Below, piece by piece: positions 55,528 through 63,370 of a stretch of DNA of 64,000 nt (position 1 is the stretch's first letter; each line of letters starts with the position of its first letter). The notes under the pieces were generated by a model. That model saw nothing but the letters and a program-made list of their open reading frames with translations, was not told the DNA's origin and made no database searches. The DNA comes from Opitutus sp. ER46 (lineage in GTDB: Bacteria > Verrucomicrobiota > Verrucomicrobiia > Opitutales > Opitutaceae): NCBI RefSeq assembly GCF_003054705.1, contig NZ_QAYX01000019.1, positions 124,001-188,000 of the forward strand, in the 5' to 3' direction. Made by a program: the position numbers and the translations under genes.

Positions 55528-56292
55528 CTACTTGGCGGGGCGCAGCGCTGCCTGGGCGCGCTTCACGCCTTCGTTGTTGGGGTCGAGTTTGAGCGCGGCT
55601 TCGAAGCGCGCCCGCGCCTCCTCGGTCCGGCCCAGCCGGCCAAGCACGCGCCCACAACGGGCCAGCGCGCCAACGTGGTCCGGCTTCAGTTCCGCCGCGG
55701 CCTGATAGTGGTTCAACGCCACCTCGGGTTGCTCCTGCTTCTCCGCGATCGAGCCGAGTTCCATGTTCCCCACGAACGCATCGAGCGCCACGAGCTTCTC
55801 GGCGCACGCCTTCGCCTTTTCCAGGCTGCCGCCGGCGATCTCCGGCGCGTTCACGTAATACCGCGTGAGTCCGATCAACGCGGTCAGGTTCTTGGGGTCC
55901 AACTCAACCGCCCGCTCAAAGGCCTTGCGGAGCTTCCCCGACATCGCCGCCTTCTGCATGAAGCCGACCTCGTTGATCCGTCGGCTCAGCGCCAGGCCCA
56001 GTTGCGTGAAGTACTCGGCGTTGCCCCCATCCAGCGTCACCGCCTTCTGCGCCAGCGTCACCGCCCGGGCGCTGTCCTTCTGCTCGAGCCAGACCTGGCT
56101 CGCGAGGTGGCAAGCGGCCGCATCGGTCGTGCCTTCGGCGGTCAGCGGCTCCAGCAGCGCCGCGGCCCGGGGCAGATCCCGCTTCTGGAACGCTTCGCGG
56201 GCGGCATCGATTGAGGCGGACGCGTCGGGCGCGCCCGCGAACAGCGCCGCGATAAACGCGGCGGCGACAGAGAACAGTGGTATGCGATTCAT
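55528..56292 (-). CDS. Exported TPR-repeat protein
   Basis: The 254-residue protein from ATG 56292 has a signal peptide (LFSVAAAFIAALFAGAPDAS) and about five tetratricopeptide repeats: IDAAREAFQKRDLPRAAALL, ARAVTLAQKAVTLDGGNAEY, ERAVELDPKNLTALIGLTRY, EVALNHYQAAAELKPDHVGA and EARARFEAALKLDPNNEGVK. It is preceded 20 bases upstream by the ADOP permease gene and may be co-transcribed. TPR proteins of this kind act as periplasmic adaptors; the partner is unknown. Confidence 0.8.
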   Translation of the reverse strand: MNRIPLFSVAAAFIAALFAGAPDASASIDAAREAFQKRDLPRAAALLEPLTAEGTTDAAACHLASQVWLEQKDSARAVTLAQKAVTLDGGNAEYFTQLGLALSRRINEVGFMQKAAMSGKLRKAFERAVELDPKNLTALIGLTRYYVNAPEIAGGSLEKAKACAEKLVALDAFVGNMELGSIAEKQEQPEVALNHYQAAAELKPDHVGALARCGRVLGRLGRTEEARARFEAALKLDPNNEGVKRAQAALRPAK

Positions 56293-56312
56293 GGTGGAAA
56301 GGAGCGAAGTCT

Positions 56313-58736
56313 CTATTCGGCCTGCAGCGCGCGGGTTGGTTCCAACCGCGCCGCCCGCCACGCCGGCCCAAACGCCGCCGCCAGCACGACCAGCGGCAAC
56401 CCGAAAACCAGCAGGATCAGGACCGTGGGATCCGTGGGCGTGACGCCGTAGAGCGCCGCCCGCAGGAGCCGCGTGGTCGCGAGCGCCGCGACGAGCCCGC
56501 AACTCACGCCGACCAGCGCCAGCCGCCCCGCCCGCCCCAGCACCCAGGCCAGGATTCCACCCGGCGAGGCGCCCAGCGCCAGGCGCACGCCAATCTCACG
56601 CGTCCGCTGCCCGACCGTGAACGCCATGCTCGCGTAGATGCCAAAGGCCGAGAGCCCGAGCGCGATCACGGCGAAACACCCGAACAACCACGCCCGCAGC
56701 CGCGGCTGCGTGGCCGACGCCGCGATCGCGTCCTCCATGCTGCTCACGCTCATCGTCAGCGTCGGGTCCGCCCGCCGCACCGCCGCCTGCAACGCCGCCG
56801 CGGTCGCGGTCCGCGTGCGCACGAGCAGCGTCGCAAAGAACCAGGGCGACTGCCGGAACGGCACGTACACCTGGGCGCCCGGCGGCTCCGCCGCGCCGGT
56901 CTGCTTCACGTCGGCCACGACGCCGACGATTTCGCGATAGCCATTGGTCAGCCACGGCACCGTGCGAATCCGCTGGCCGATCGGGTCGGCGTCGCCGAAG
57001 AGCCGCCGCGCCAGGCTCACATTGACGAGGCAAACCGGCGGCACCGAGGTGCCCGCCGCGCCGGTGGCATTATCCCGCGGCTCAAACCCGCGCCCGCGCA
57101 CCAGCGGGATCCGCAGCACGCGAAGATAGTCCACGCCGACCGAGTTGAACACGGCTTCGTCCGCGTTGCCGTCCTCCACCGGCCGCCCCTGCACCCAGAA
57201 GGGGTAGCTCAGCGTGATCCCGCTGAAGGGCGCGCTGCAGTTGAGGTCCACGCCCTCCACGCCCGGCTCGCGCCGCAACTCCGCCAACACGCGTTCGTAG
57301 TAGTCGGCGAGTTCGCGGAAGTCCTGCCACCGCGCCGGCGGCGGCGAGATACGAAGCGTGACGACGTTCTCCGCCGCAAAGCCCGGCGCCGTGCGCTGCA
57401 GCGAGAGCAGGCTCCGCAACAACAACCCCGCGCCGGCCAGGACCACCACGGTCAGCGCGACCTGCCCCACGATCAACGCGCCCTGCACCCGGTGCGCGAA
57501 TCGGTTCGAACCGCCCCGCCCGCCACCCGCCTTGATCAGGTGGTTCACGTCGGCCCGCCAAACTTGCCACGCCGGCAGCACGCCAAACACCAGCCCGGTC
57601 ACGACCGACACCGCCACCGCGAAACCCAGCGCCGCGCCGTCCACCGCGATCGCATGCGAACGCGGCACGAGTCCCGCCGGCAACCGCGCCGCGAGCGCCG
57701 GCAGCGCCGTCATCGCCAGCGCCACGCCGGCCGTGCCGCCGGCCAGCGCCAGCAGCACGCTCTCGAGCAGCACCGCCCGGGCAAGCCGCGCCGGGGTCGC
57801 CCCGATCGCCAGCCGCACCGCCAACTCCTGCACCCGGCTTACGCCGCGCGCCAGCATCAGGTTGGCGAGGTTCACGCACGCGATCAGCAGCACGAGACCG
57901 ACCGCGCCCAGCAGCAGCAGCAGCGACGCCCGCAGCCCGCCTACGCGCAGCTCCAGCAGCGGCTGCACCGCCATGCCCCAGCCCCGATTCGTCGCCGGAT
58001 ACTCCCGCGCCAGCGCCGCCGCGATCGCCGTGGCTTCCGCCTGCGCCGCCGCGACGCTCACGCCGGGCTTGAGGCGCCCGACCGTCGTCCAGAAACGCGA
58101 ATCCCGCGCCAGGTTCTCCGGCGCCTCCGCCGGAAACGGCAGCCATACGTCGGCAAACTCGGGTTCCCGAAAATCCTCCGGCATCACGCCAATGATCGTG
58201 ACCGCCTCGCCATCGAACACCGCGGTGCGGCCGACCGCCGCCGGGTCGCCGGCAAAGTGCCTTTGCCAGGCCGCGTGACTCAGGATGGCCACGCGCGCGC
58301 CATCGTAGCTGAACTCGCCCGCCTGGAAAGGGCGGCCGATTCGCGGCGTGACGCCGAACGCGGCGAGGAACTCCTCCGTGACGCGGCCGCAGACGAGTTG
58401 AACTGGGTCCGCGCCAGCCGGCGCATAGCCGACGAAATCGGGCCGAAAGGCAGCCAGCGCGCTATACGACTGCACCCGGCCGCGCAGATCGCGGAAATCC
58501 GAAAGCGACAGAGCAGGCTGCGTGAGCGCCTTGGCGGCATTGAGCGATTTGAAGCCCACGAGCCGCTCCGGCTGCGGATAAGGCAGGGGCCGGAGGACGA
58601 TCGACTGGAAGATCGAGAAGATCGCGACATTCGCGCCGATCCCCAGCGCGAGCATCGCGATCGCGAGGAGCGAGAACGCCGGCGCCCTGCGCAGGTGACG
58701 GAGGGCAGCGGTGAGATCGTCGAAAAGGCCGTTCAT
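56313..58736 (-). CDS. ADOP-type ABC permease (duplicated MacB/FtsX fold)
   Basis: The 807-residue protein from ATG 58736 begins MNGLFDDLTAALRHLRRAPA, then the first helix LLAIAMLALGIGANVAIFSI. It has two MacB periplasmic core domains and two FtsX-type helix sets: LLLLGAVGLVLLIACVNLAN with LMLARGVSRVQELAVRLAIG, and WLFGCFAVIALGLSAFGIYA with TREIGVRLALGASPGGILAW. This duplicated layout is the Acidobacterial duplicated orphan permease family. No ATPase or membrane-fusion gene is adjacent. It may export peptides or macrolides or move lipids. It is followed by the TPR gene. Confidence 0.88.
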   Translation of the reverse strand: MNGLFDDLTAALRHLRRAPAFSLLAIAMLALGIGANVAIFSIFQSIVLRPLPYPQPERLVGFKSLNAAKALTQPALSLSDFRDLRGRVQSYSALAAFRPDFVGYAPAGADPVQLVCGRVTEEFLAAFGVTPRIGRPFQAGEFSYDGARVAILSHAAWQRHFAGDPAAVGRTAVFDGEAVTIIGVMPEDFREPEFADVWLPFPAEAPENLARDSRFWTTVGRLKPGVSVAAAQAEATAIAAALAREYPATNRGWGMAVQPLLELRVGGLRASLLLLLGAVGLVLLIACVNLANLMLARGVSRVQELAVRLAIGATPARLARAVLLESVLLALAGGTAGVALAMTALPALAARLPAGLVPRSHAIAVDGAALGFAVAVSVVTGLVFGVLPAWQVWRADVNHLIKAGGGRGGSNRFAHRVQGALIVGQVALTVVVLAGAGLLLRSLLSLQRTAPGFAAENVVTLRISPPPARWQDFRELADYYERVLAELRREPGVEGVDLNCSAPFSGITLSYPFWVQGRPVEDGNADEAVFNSVGVDYLRVLRIPLVRGRGFEPRDNATGAAGTSVPPVCLVNVSLARRLFGDADPIGQRIRTVPWLTNGYREIVGVVADVKQTGAAEPPGAQVYVPFRQSPWFFATLLVRTRTATAAALQAAVRRADPTLTMSVSSMEDAIAASATQPRLRAWLFGCFAVIALGLSAFGIYASMAFTVGQRTREIGVRLALGASPGGILAWVLGRAGRLALVGVSCGLVAALATTRLLRAALYGVTPTDPTVLILLVFGLPLVVLAAAFGPAWRAARLEPTRALQAE

Positions 58737-58802
58737 GAGTGGTGCAGGAGAACGCACCCACCCTAGCAGGTCGCCCCAACCCGCCACATCCGACGAAAGT
58801 CA

Positions 58803-58838
58803 CGCCTGAGGTCACGCCCGCGGGCGTGACCTCAGGCG
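58803..58838. repeat. Perfect 36-base palindrome
   Basis: CGCCTGAGGTCACGCCCG at 58803-58820 is followed immediately by its exact reverse complement at 58821-58838, with no loop. It sits 66 bases upstream of the permease start in the region before the VF530-like gene. It could be a cruciform, a dimeric protein site or a degenerate mobile repeat. Confidence 0.8.
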
Positions 58839-58845
58839 AGGGGAT

Positions 58846-58872
58846 AAGGGAGTGAAGGAATGAGGGAGTGAG
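58846..58872. repeat. AGGGAGTGA-type interspersed repeat, copy 2
   Basis: AAGGGAGTGAAGGAATGAGG starts at 58846; the 27-base unit matches the reverse complement of 51468-51494 at 25 positions. GAGTGAGAGTGA lies 26 bases further on. It adjoins the 36-base palindrome. Confidence 0.6.
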
Positions 58873-59031
58873 GGGGCGGACGGGAAGGTAACCTCAGGAG
58901 TGAGAGTGAAAGCGGAAGCGTTTGCGGTGATTCAAAGCCGCCACGCCTGCGGGTAAGCCCGAATCCCGCTGGTTCTCGAAAGCCCCCTCTCTCTCGCTCA
59001 CGTTCGAGCCCTCCCATCCTCCCGGTTCTCG

Positions 59032-59298
59032 CTACGCCTCCCCGTCCACCTTCCCGCCTTCCCCATTTTCAGTTTTCGCGGCAGCGAAAACTGAAACGTA
59101 GAGCTGCTCGACCTTGGCGCGGGCCCAGGGCGTCTTTCGGAGGAAAATCAGGCTGGACTTGATGCTCGGGTCGAACCGAAAGCAGCGGATGTCGATCCGG
59201 TAGGCCAGTCCCTCCCAGCCCAACTTGGCCACCAGCTCGGTGAGCAGTTTCTCGAGGGTGATCCCGTGAAGCGGATCCTTGGATTTGTGCAGCGGCAT
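59032..59298 (-). CDS. VF530-family DNA-binding protein
   Basis: The 88-residue protein from ATG 59298 ([20 protein letters not shown]) shows the whole VF530 pattern: [40 protein letters not shown] and VEQLYVSVF. Family proteins are small, bind double-stranded DNA and are widespread in proteobacteria and Bacteroidetes with unclear function. The C-terminal tail ([14 protein letters not shown]) is low complexity. It follows the ECF sigma / DUF6768-like pair on the same strand by 75 bases. Confidence 0.85.
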   Translation of the reverse strand: MPLHKSKDPLHGITLEKLLTELVAKLGWEGLAYRIDIRCFRFDPSIKSSLIFLRKTPWARAKVEQLYVSVFAAAKTENGEGGKVDGEA

Positions 59299-59373
59299 CA
59301 ACAATGCAGTTACGAGGCCGGAGCTCCTCGTGGCGAGCCTGGTTACGAAAGGGCTTCCCAGGCGATTATTGAA

Positions 59374-59730
59374 TCACTTCTTCAATGCCGCGCTCAACTC
59401 CGCAATCCTCAGCTCCAGCCGCTTGATGTCCCGCTTGAGGTTCTGCCGATGGGCAAGCTGCCAGGCGAAAATCTTCACCACATCAAGCCCGTGTGCACTC
59501 ACGACAAACAGCGCCGCGTACATGATCTGCCACTTGGTTTCGTCCATCCTGAGAAACTGCACGCCGCTGAACACGGCTACGGCGATGCAGAAGGCGGCCA
59601 CCGTCCATGCCGCGACCACGCTCGCCAGGAGCTTTCGGGAGTAAAAGTCCCGCACGATGGACCGCAGGCCCTCCTCCTTCGATTCATCGTAGCTGTCCTC
59701 GATGATCTTTTCGACCGTCTTGTCGTTCAT
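59374..59730 (-). CDS. Small membrane protein paired with an ECF sigma factor (DUF6768-like)
   Basis: The 118-residue protein has a charged N-terminus (MNDKTVEKIIEDSYDESKEE), two helices (LLASVVAAWTVAAFCIAVAV, MYAALFVVSAHGLDVVKIFA) and a C-terminal coiled helix (KRDIKRLELRIAELSAALKK). It overlaps the sigma gene by four bases (ATGA). Such small two-helix partners of ECF sigma factors, placed in DUF6768, are thought to be membrane-linked regulators. An anti-sigma role is inferred from context only. Confidence 0.7.
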   Translation of the reverse strand: MNDKTVEKIIEDSYDESKEEGLRSIVRDFYSRKLLASVVAAWTVAAFCIAVAVFSGVQFLRMDETKWQIMYAALFVVSAHGLDVVKIFAWQLAHRQNLKRDIKRLELRIAELSAALKK

Positions 59731-60401
59731 GTTGTCGGTTCCTTTCTGGTTTCGGGCCGAGTTGCCGCGTGCACACTGCTAAACGACTCCCAGGTTCTCC
59801 GAAATTCAGCGCGCGCGGTGTGCAGTCGCGATTTCACGGTACCCTCAGGTTTGCCGAGCGCCTCGGCAATTTCCGCCAACCCGCAGCCCTTGAGATAGTA
59901 CAGACTCAAAACATCCTGGGAAGGGGTGGACAGGCAGCGCAGAATGCAGTGCACATCGACCGCGACCTCAAATTGCGCCGGTTCGACGGTCGATCCGCGC
60001 GCCTCCAATTCAGCTTGGCCCTCGGCTGCGACCCGCGACGCGTGGTGCCGAACCCAATCGCTCGCGTTGTTGCGCACGATCCGGTGAGCCCACGCGCCGA
60101 ACCTGTCGGCTTCCTTCAGGCGTGCGAGTCCGCGCACGATATCCAGCCAGCTATCCTGGGAAATATCCCACGCCGCGTCAGACCGACCGGTCAGACGAAA
60201 GGCATGACCCCAGAGAGGCTTTTGCCACCGAGCGATCAGCTGTTCCAACGCGGCGTAGCACCCAGCCTGGGCATCCATCACCAGCAGCTGATCGGCGATT
60301 TGTTCAGGCAAGGGGTACACAACACAGATAAGTCCGTTCAGCACCCGAAACGGTTCAGAATTGTTGGATGAAGCCGCCTGGCCTCCTTCGTCACCAGCCA
60401 A
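59727..60401 (-). CDS. ECF-type sigma factor
   Basis: The 224-residue protein has sigma region 2 (ALEQLIARWQKPLWGHAFRL, AAWDISQDSWLDIVRGLARL, RFGAWAHRIVRNNASDWVRH) and region 4 (DVLSLYYLKGCGLAEIAEAL, GKPEGTVKSRLHTARAEFRR). It lacks region 3, as ECF factors do. The first 30 residues (MAGDEGGQAASSNNSEPFRV) may not be translated; a GTG near 60340 is an alternative start. It is coupled to the downstream membrane partner. Confidence 0.85.
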   Translation of the reverse strand: MAGDEGGQAASSNNSEPFRVLNGLICVVYPLPEQIADQLLVMDAQAGCYAALEQLIARWQKPLWGHAFRLTGRSDAAWDISQDSWLDIVRGLARLKEADRFGAWAHRIVRNNASDWVRHHASRVAAEGQAELEARGSTVEPAQFEVAVDVHCILRCLSTPSQDVLSLYYLKGCGLAEIAEALGKPEGTVKSRLHTARAEFRRTWESFSSVHAATRPETRKEPTT

Positions 60402-60446
60402 AGGCGCCAGTGACTTCGTCGCAAAGACAGACCGCGAATACCCTGC

Positions 60447-61103
60447 TCAGACCAGCCCCAATTCGCGGGCCTTGAGCGCGGCCTGCGTGCGGTCGAGTGC
60501 GCCGAGTTTGCCGAGCACGTTCGTCATGTGGTTCTTCACCGTGCCTTCCGCGATGTTCAGCCGCGCGCCGATTTCCTTGTTGCTGCAGCCGGCCGCCAAT
60601 AGCCGCAGCACGTCATGCTCGCGCTCCGACAACGGGTCGGGCAGCGCCACCGGTGCGGGCGCTGGCCGCGTCGCCGCCGCCGGCGCGAGTCCCGCCATCA
60701 GCCGCGCCGCGACCGACGGCTCCAGAACCGAGGTGCCCTGCGCCGCCGCGCGCACCGCCCCGCACAGGCGCTCCGCCGAACACGCCTTCAGCAGGTAGCC
60801 CAGCGCCCCCGCCCGCATCGCCGCAAAAATCTCCTCATCCTCCTCGAACGTCGTCAGCACGACCACCCGCGCGGTGGGCATCGTCGCGAGCAAGCGACGC
60901 GTCGCCTCCACTCCGCCCAGCACCGGCATGCGCAGGTCCATCAGGACCACGTCCGGACGATGCGCCTGCGCCAGGGCGAGCGCCCGCTCACCGTTCTCCG
61001 CCTCCGCCACGACCTCGAAGTCAGGCTGGAGGCAGAGCAGCGTCCGCAGTGCCTCCCGGAACAGCGACTGGTCGTCGACGAGCAGGATGCGCAGCTTCTT
61101 CAT
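60447..61103 (-). CDS. NarL-type response regulator
   Basis: The 218-residue protein has a receiver domain (ILLVDDQSLFREALRTLLCL, phosphoacceptor Asp in PDVVLMDLRMPVLGG, VVLTTFEEDEEIFAAMRAGA) and a LuxR-type HTH (LSEREHDVLRLLAAGCSNKE, LNIAEGTVKNHMTNVLGKLG). It overlaps the histidine kinase gene by four bases (ATGA). The pair probably controls the divergent ABC-2 exporter, as such neighbours often do. Confidence 0.93.
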   Translation of the reverse strand: MKKLRILLVDDQSLFREALRTLLCLQPDFEVVAEAENGERALALAQAHRPDVVLMDLRMPVLGGVEATRRLLATMPTARVVVLTTFEEDEEIFAAMRAGALGYLLKACSAERLCGAVRAAAQGTSVLEPSVAARLMAGLAPAAATRPAPAPVALPDPLSEREHDVLRLLAAGCSNKEIGARLNIAEGTVKNHMTNVLGKLGALDRTQAALKARELGLV

Positions 61104-62338
61104 ACGGGCACCTCGATGCTCAGCGTACAGCCGCCGGTCGAGCCGTTTTCCACGCGGGCCATCCCGCCGAGAAGCTCCACGCGCTCGCGGATTCCGCGCA
61201 GCCCAAAGCCCGCCGCGGGCGCGGCGCCGGGCGGCAGGCCGGGACCGTCGTCACGAACCGAGAGCGTCACCCGGCCCGCCGGCCGGAAATCGAGCACCAC
61301 CTCGACGCGCGACGCGCCCCGTGCGTGCTTCCGCACGTTGGTCAATCCTTCCTGCGCCGTGCGAAATAGCGCGTGTTCCGCCGCCGGCGGCAGCGTCCGC
61401 ACCTCGCCCTCCACGCGCAGGGTTACCGGCAAGCCGGCATCCTGCGCCAGCCCCTGCAGCGAGGCCACCAGCGCCGGACGCGTCGCATCGGTGCGCAGCG
61501 CGCCGACCGACCGGCGAACATCGTCGAGCGACTCCGCGGCGAGGCGCGCGGCCTTGACGACGGTCTCGCGCGCCCGATCGGGCTGCGCGGGCAGGAGCGC
61601 CGCCGCGGCGTCGAGCTGGGTTTTGATCACGGTCAGGTAATGACCGACGCCGTCGTGGATCTCCCGGGCGAGGCGGTTGCGCTCGCGGGTGGTCGCCAGT
61701 TCCTCCGCCTGCGAGGCGTAAGCGCGCAGCTGCCGGTTGGCCGCCTCCACCTCCTCGCGCAATTGCGTTTCGCGCTTCCGGGCCAGCAGCGCCTGGCGCG
61801 AGATGAGCGAGAACACGATCGTGAAGACGAAAGCGGTGGCGTAGTTGATGATCGCCGTCCCTGCCGCCGTCCAGCCGTACGGCACGACCCACACGGCGGC
61901 ACACGCGGCGAAAAGATAGCCGGCGAGCAGCAGCGCGTAGCCGAGGCGCAGCTCGAACATCGCCTGGCTCACCGTGGGCAGCACCACGATCGCCATGAAG
62001 CCCCGGCTCGGGCTCAGGAACAGGATAGCGGTGAGCAGCGCGCATTGGAACGTGTAGTAGGCCACGTAGTACGCCTTCGACGCATCCGGCCGTTCCCACC
62101 CGATCAGGATGGCGACCGCCACGTGGATCGCGCCGAGCGCGAAGACCACCGGCACCATCCACTCCGAGGTGTAGTAGCGCTGCTGCGCGAAGAAGCCGCC
62201 ATAGCACGTCAGAACGACGGTCGCGGTGGCGAACGCCCCGTAGAGGGTGCCCGTGTGGCGGTGTTTGAAGCCGGCGGTCTCAAGCATCGGCGCCAGCCTA
62301 GCAGGCCGGCTCAAATCCGGCGATAGGAAGAAAGTCAT
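61100..62338 (-). CDS. NarL-partner sensor histidine kinase with membrane input domain
   Basis: From ATG 62338 the protein has 412 residues (62287 and 62350 are other starts). The N-terminal half has about six helices (YGAFATATVVLTCYGGFFAQ, WMVPVVFALGAIHVAVAILI, FQCALLTAILFLSPSRGFMA). A coiled coil (LREEVEAANRQLRAYASQAE) leads to HisKA_3 with the phospho-histidine in NRLAREIHDGVGHYLTVIKT. HATPase motifs follow: LFRTAQEGLTNVRKHARGAS and LSVRDDGPGLPPG. The extra open frame extending to 63751 is antisense to the exporter genes and is not real. It is divergent from the exporter, with 93 bases between starts. Confidence 0.9.
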   Translation of the reverse strand: MTFFLSPDLSRPARLAPMLETAGFKHRHTGTLYGAFATATVVLTCYGGFFAQQRYYTSEWMVPVVFALGAIHVAVAILIGWERPDASKAYYVAYYTFQCALLTAILFLSPSRGFMAIVVLPTVSQAMFELRLGYALLLAGYLFAACAAVWVVPYGWTAAGTAIINYATAFVFTIVFSLISRQALLARKRETQLREEVEAANRQLRAYASQAEELATTRERNRLAREIHDGVGHYLTVIKTQLDAAAALLPAQPDRARETVVKAARLAAESLDDVRRSVGALRTDATRPALVASLQGLAQDAGLPVTLRVEGEVRTLPPAAEHALFRTAQEGLTNVRKHARGASRVEVVLDFRPAGRVTLSVRDDGPGLPPGAAPAAGFGLRGIRERVELLGGMARVENGSTGGCTLSIEVPV

Positions 62339-62431
62339 GGTGCCGACCATGGCCGCGCGGTGACTTCCCGCCGATAGACCGCCCCCCGCCGGATGGCGTA
62401 CGATGGCGGCGTTCCATCCACCTTCCTTCCC

Positions 62432-63364
62432 ATGTCCTCCACCCCGCTGCTCCAGCTCCAGGCCGTCACCCGCCGGTATGGCCCGCTCGTCGCGCTTGAT
62501 GACGTCTCGCTCGAGATTCATCCTGGCGAATTCTTCGGCCTCCTCGGCCCCAACGGCGCCGGCAAGTCCACGCTGATGTCCCTCGCCTCCGGCCTGCGCC
62601 GGCCCGACCAGGGCACGGTTATCATCGACGGGCAGCCGCTGACGCCCCGCCCGGAGTTGCGGGGCCAGCTCGGGCTCGTGCCGCAGAACCTCGCCCTGTA
62701 CCCGGATCTCACCGCAGAGGAAAACCTCCGGATCTTCGGCGAACTGCAGGGGCTCCGCGGCGCGGATCTGCGCGCGCGACTCGACGAGGCCTTCGCGGCG
62801 GTCCAGCTCAGCGATCGGCGCAAGTCGATCGTGAAGGAGTTCTCGGGCGGCATGCAGCGCCGGCTGAACCTCGTCGCCGCCCTCCTCCACCGGCCGAAGC
62901 TCCTGCTGTGCGACGAACCCACCGTCGGCGTCGACCCGCAGTCGCGGAACGCGATCTTCGAATACCTGCAGCAGCTCAACCGCGCCGGCGTCACCATCGT
63001 GTACTCGACGCACTACATGGAGGAGGCCGAGCGGCTTTGCTCGCGCGTCGGCGTGATCGACCATGGCCGCATCCTCGCGCTCGGCACCGTCGGCGAGCTG
63101 CTCAACCAGCTCCCCTATGAGGACGAGATTTCGTTCCCCGCCGGCGACGCCACCGCCGCGCTGGTGGGCCAGTTGGGCACCCACGGCACGCTGGGCCGCG
63201 AAAACGGCAGCTATCATTTCCGGCCCCGCGCCGATTACCGGCTCTCGGCCTTCTTCGCGTTGACCGAGTCGCTCGGGCTTTCGCCGCGACTGTTCGTCAC
63301 CCGCCGTCCCTCGCTCGAGGCGGTGTTCCTCCACCTCACCGGCCGCAACCTCCGCGACAACTGA
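62432..63364 (+). CDS. ABC transporter ATPase of an ABC-2 exporter
   Basis: The 310-residue protein from ATG 62432 has Walker A (LLGPNGAGKSTLMSLASGL), Q-loop (LVPQNLALYPDLTAEEN), signature (EFSGGMQRRLNLVAALLHRP), Walker B (LLLCDEPTVGVDPQSR) and the switch histidine in STHYMEEAERL. The C-terminal 80 residues form the extra domain typical of drug/sodium exporters of this class. The permease gene starts six bases after it. Confidence 0.93.
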   Translation: MSSTPLLQLQAVTRRYGPLVALDDVSLEIHPGEFFGLLGPNGAGKSTLMSLASGLRRPDQGTVIIDGQPLTPRPELRGQLGLVPQNLALYPDLTAEENLRIFGELQGLRGADLRARLDEAFAAVQLSDRRKSIVKEFSGGMQRRLNLVAALLHRPKLLLCDEPTVGVDPQSRNAIFEYLQQLNRAGVTIVYSTHYMEEAERLCSRVGVIDHGRILALGTVGELLNQLPYEDEISFPAGDATAALVGQLGTHGTLGRENGSYHFRPRADYRLSAFFALTESLGLSPRLFVTRRPSLEAVFLHLTGRNLRDN

Positions 63365-63370
63365 CCCGCC

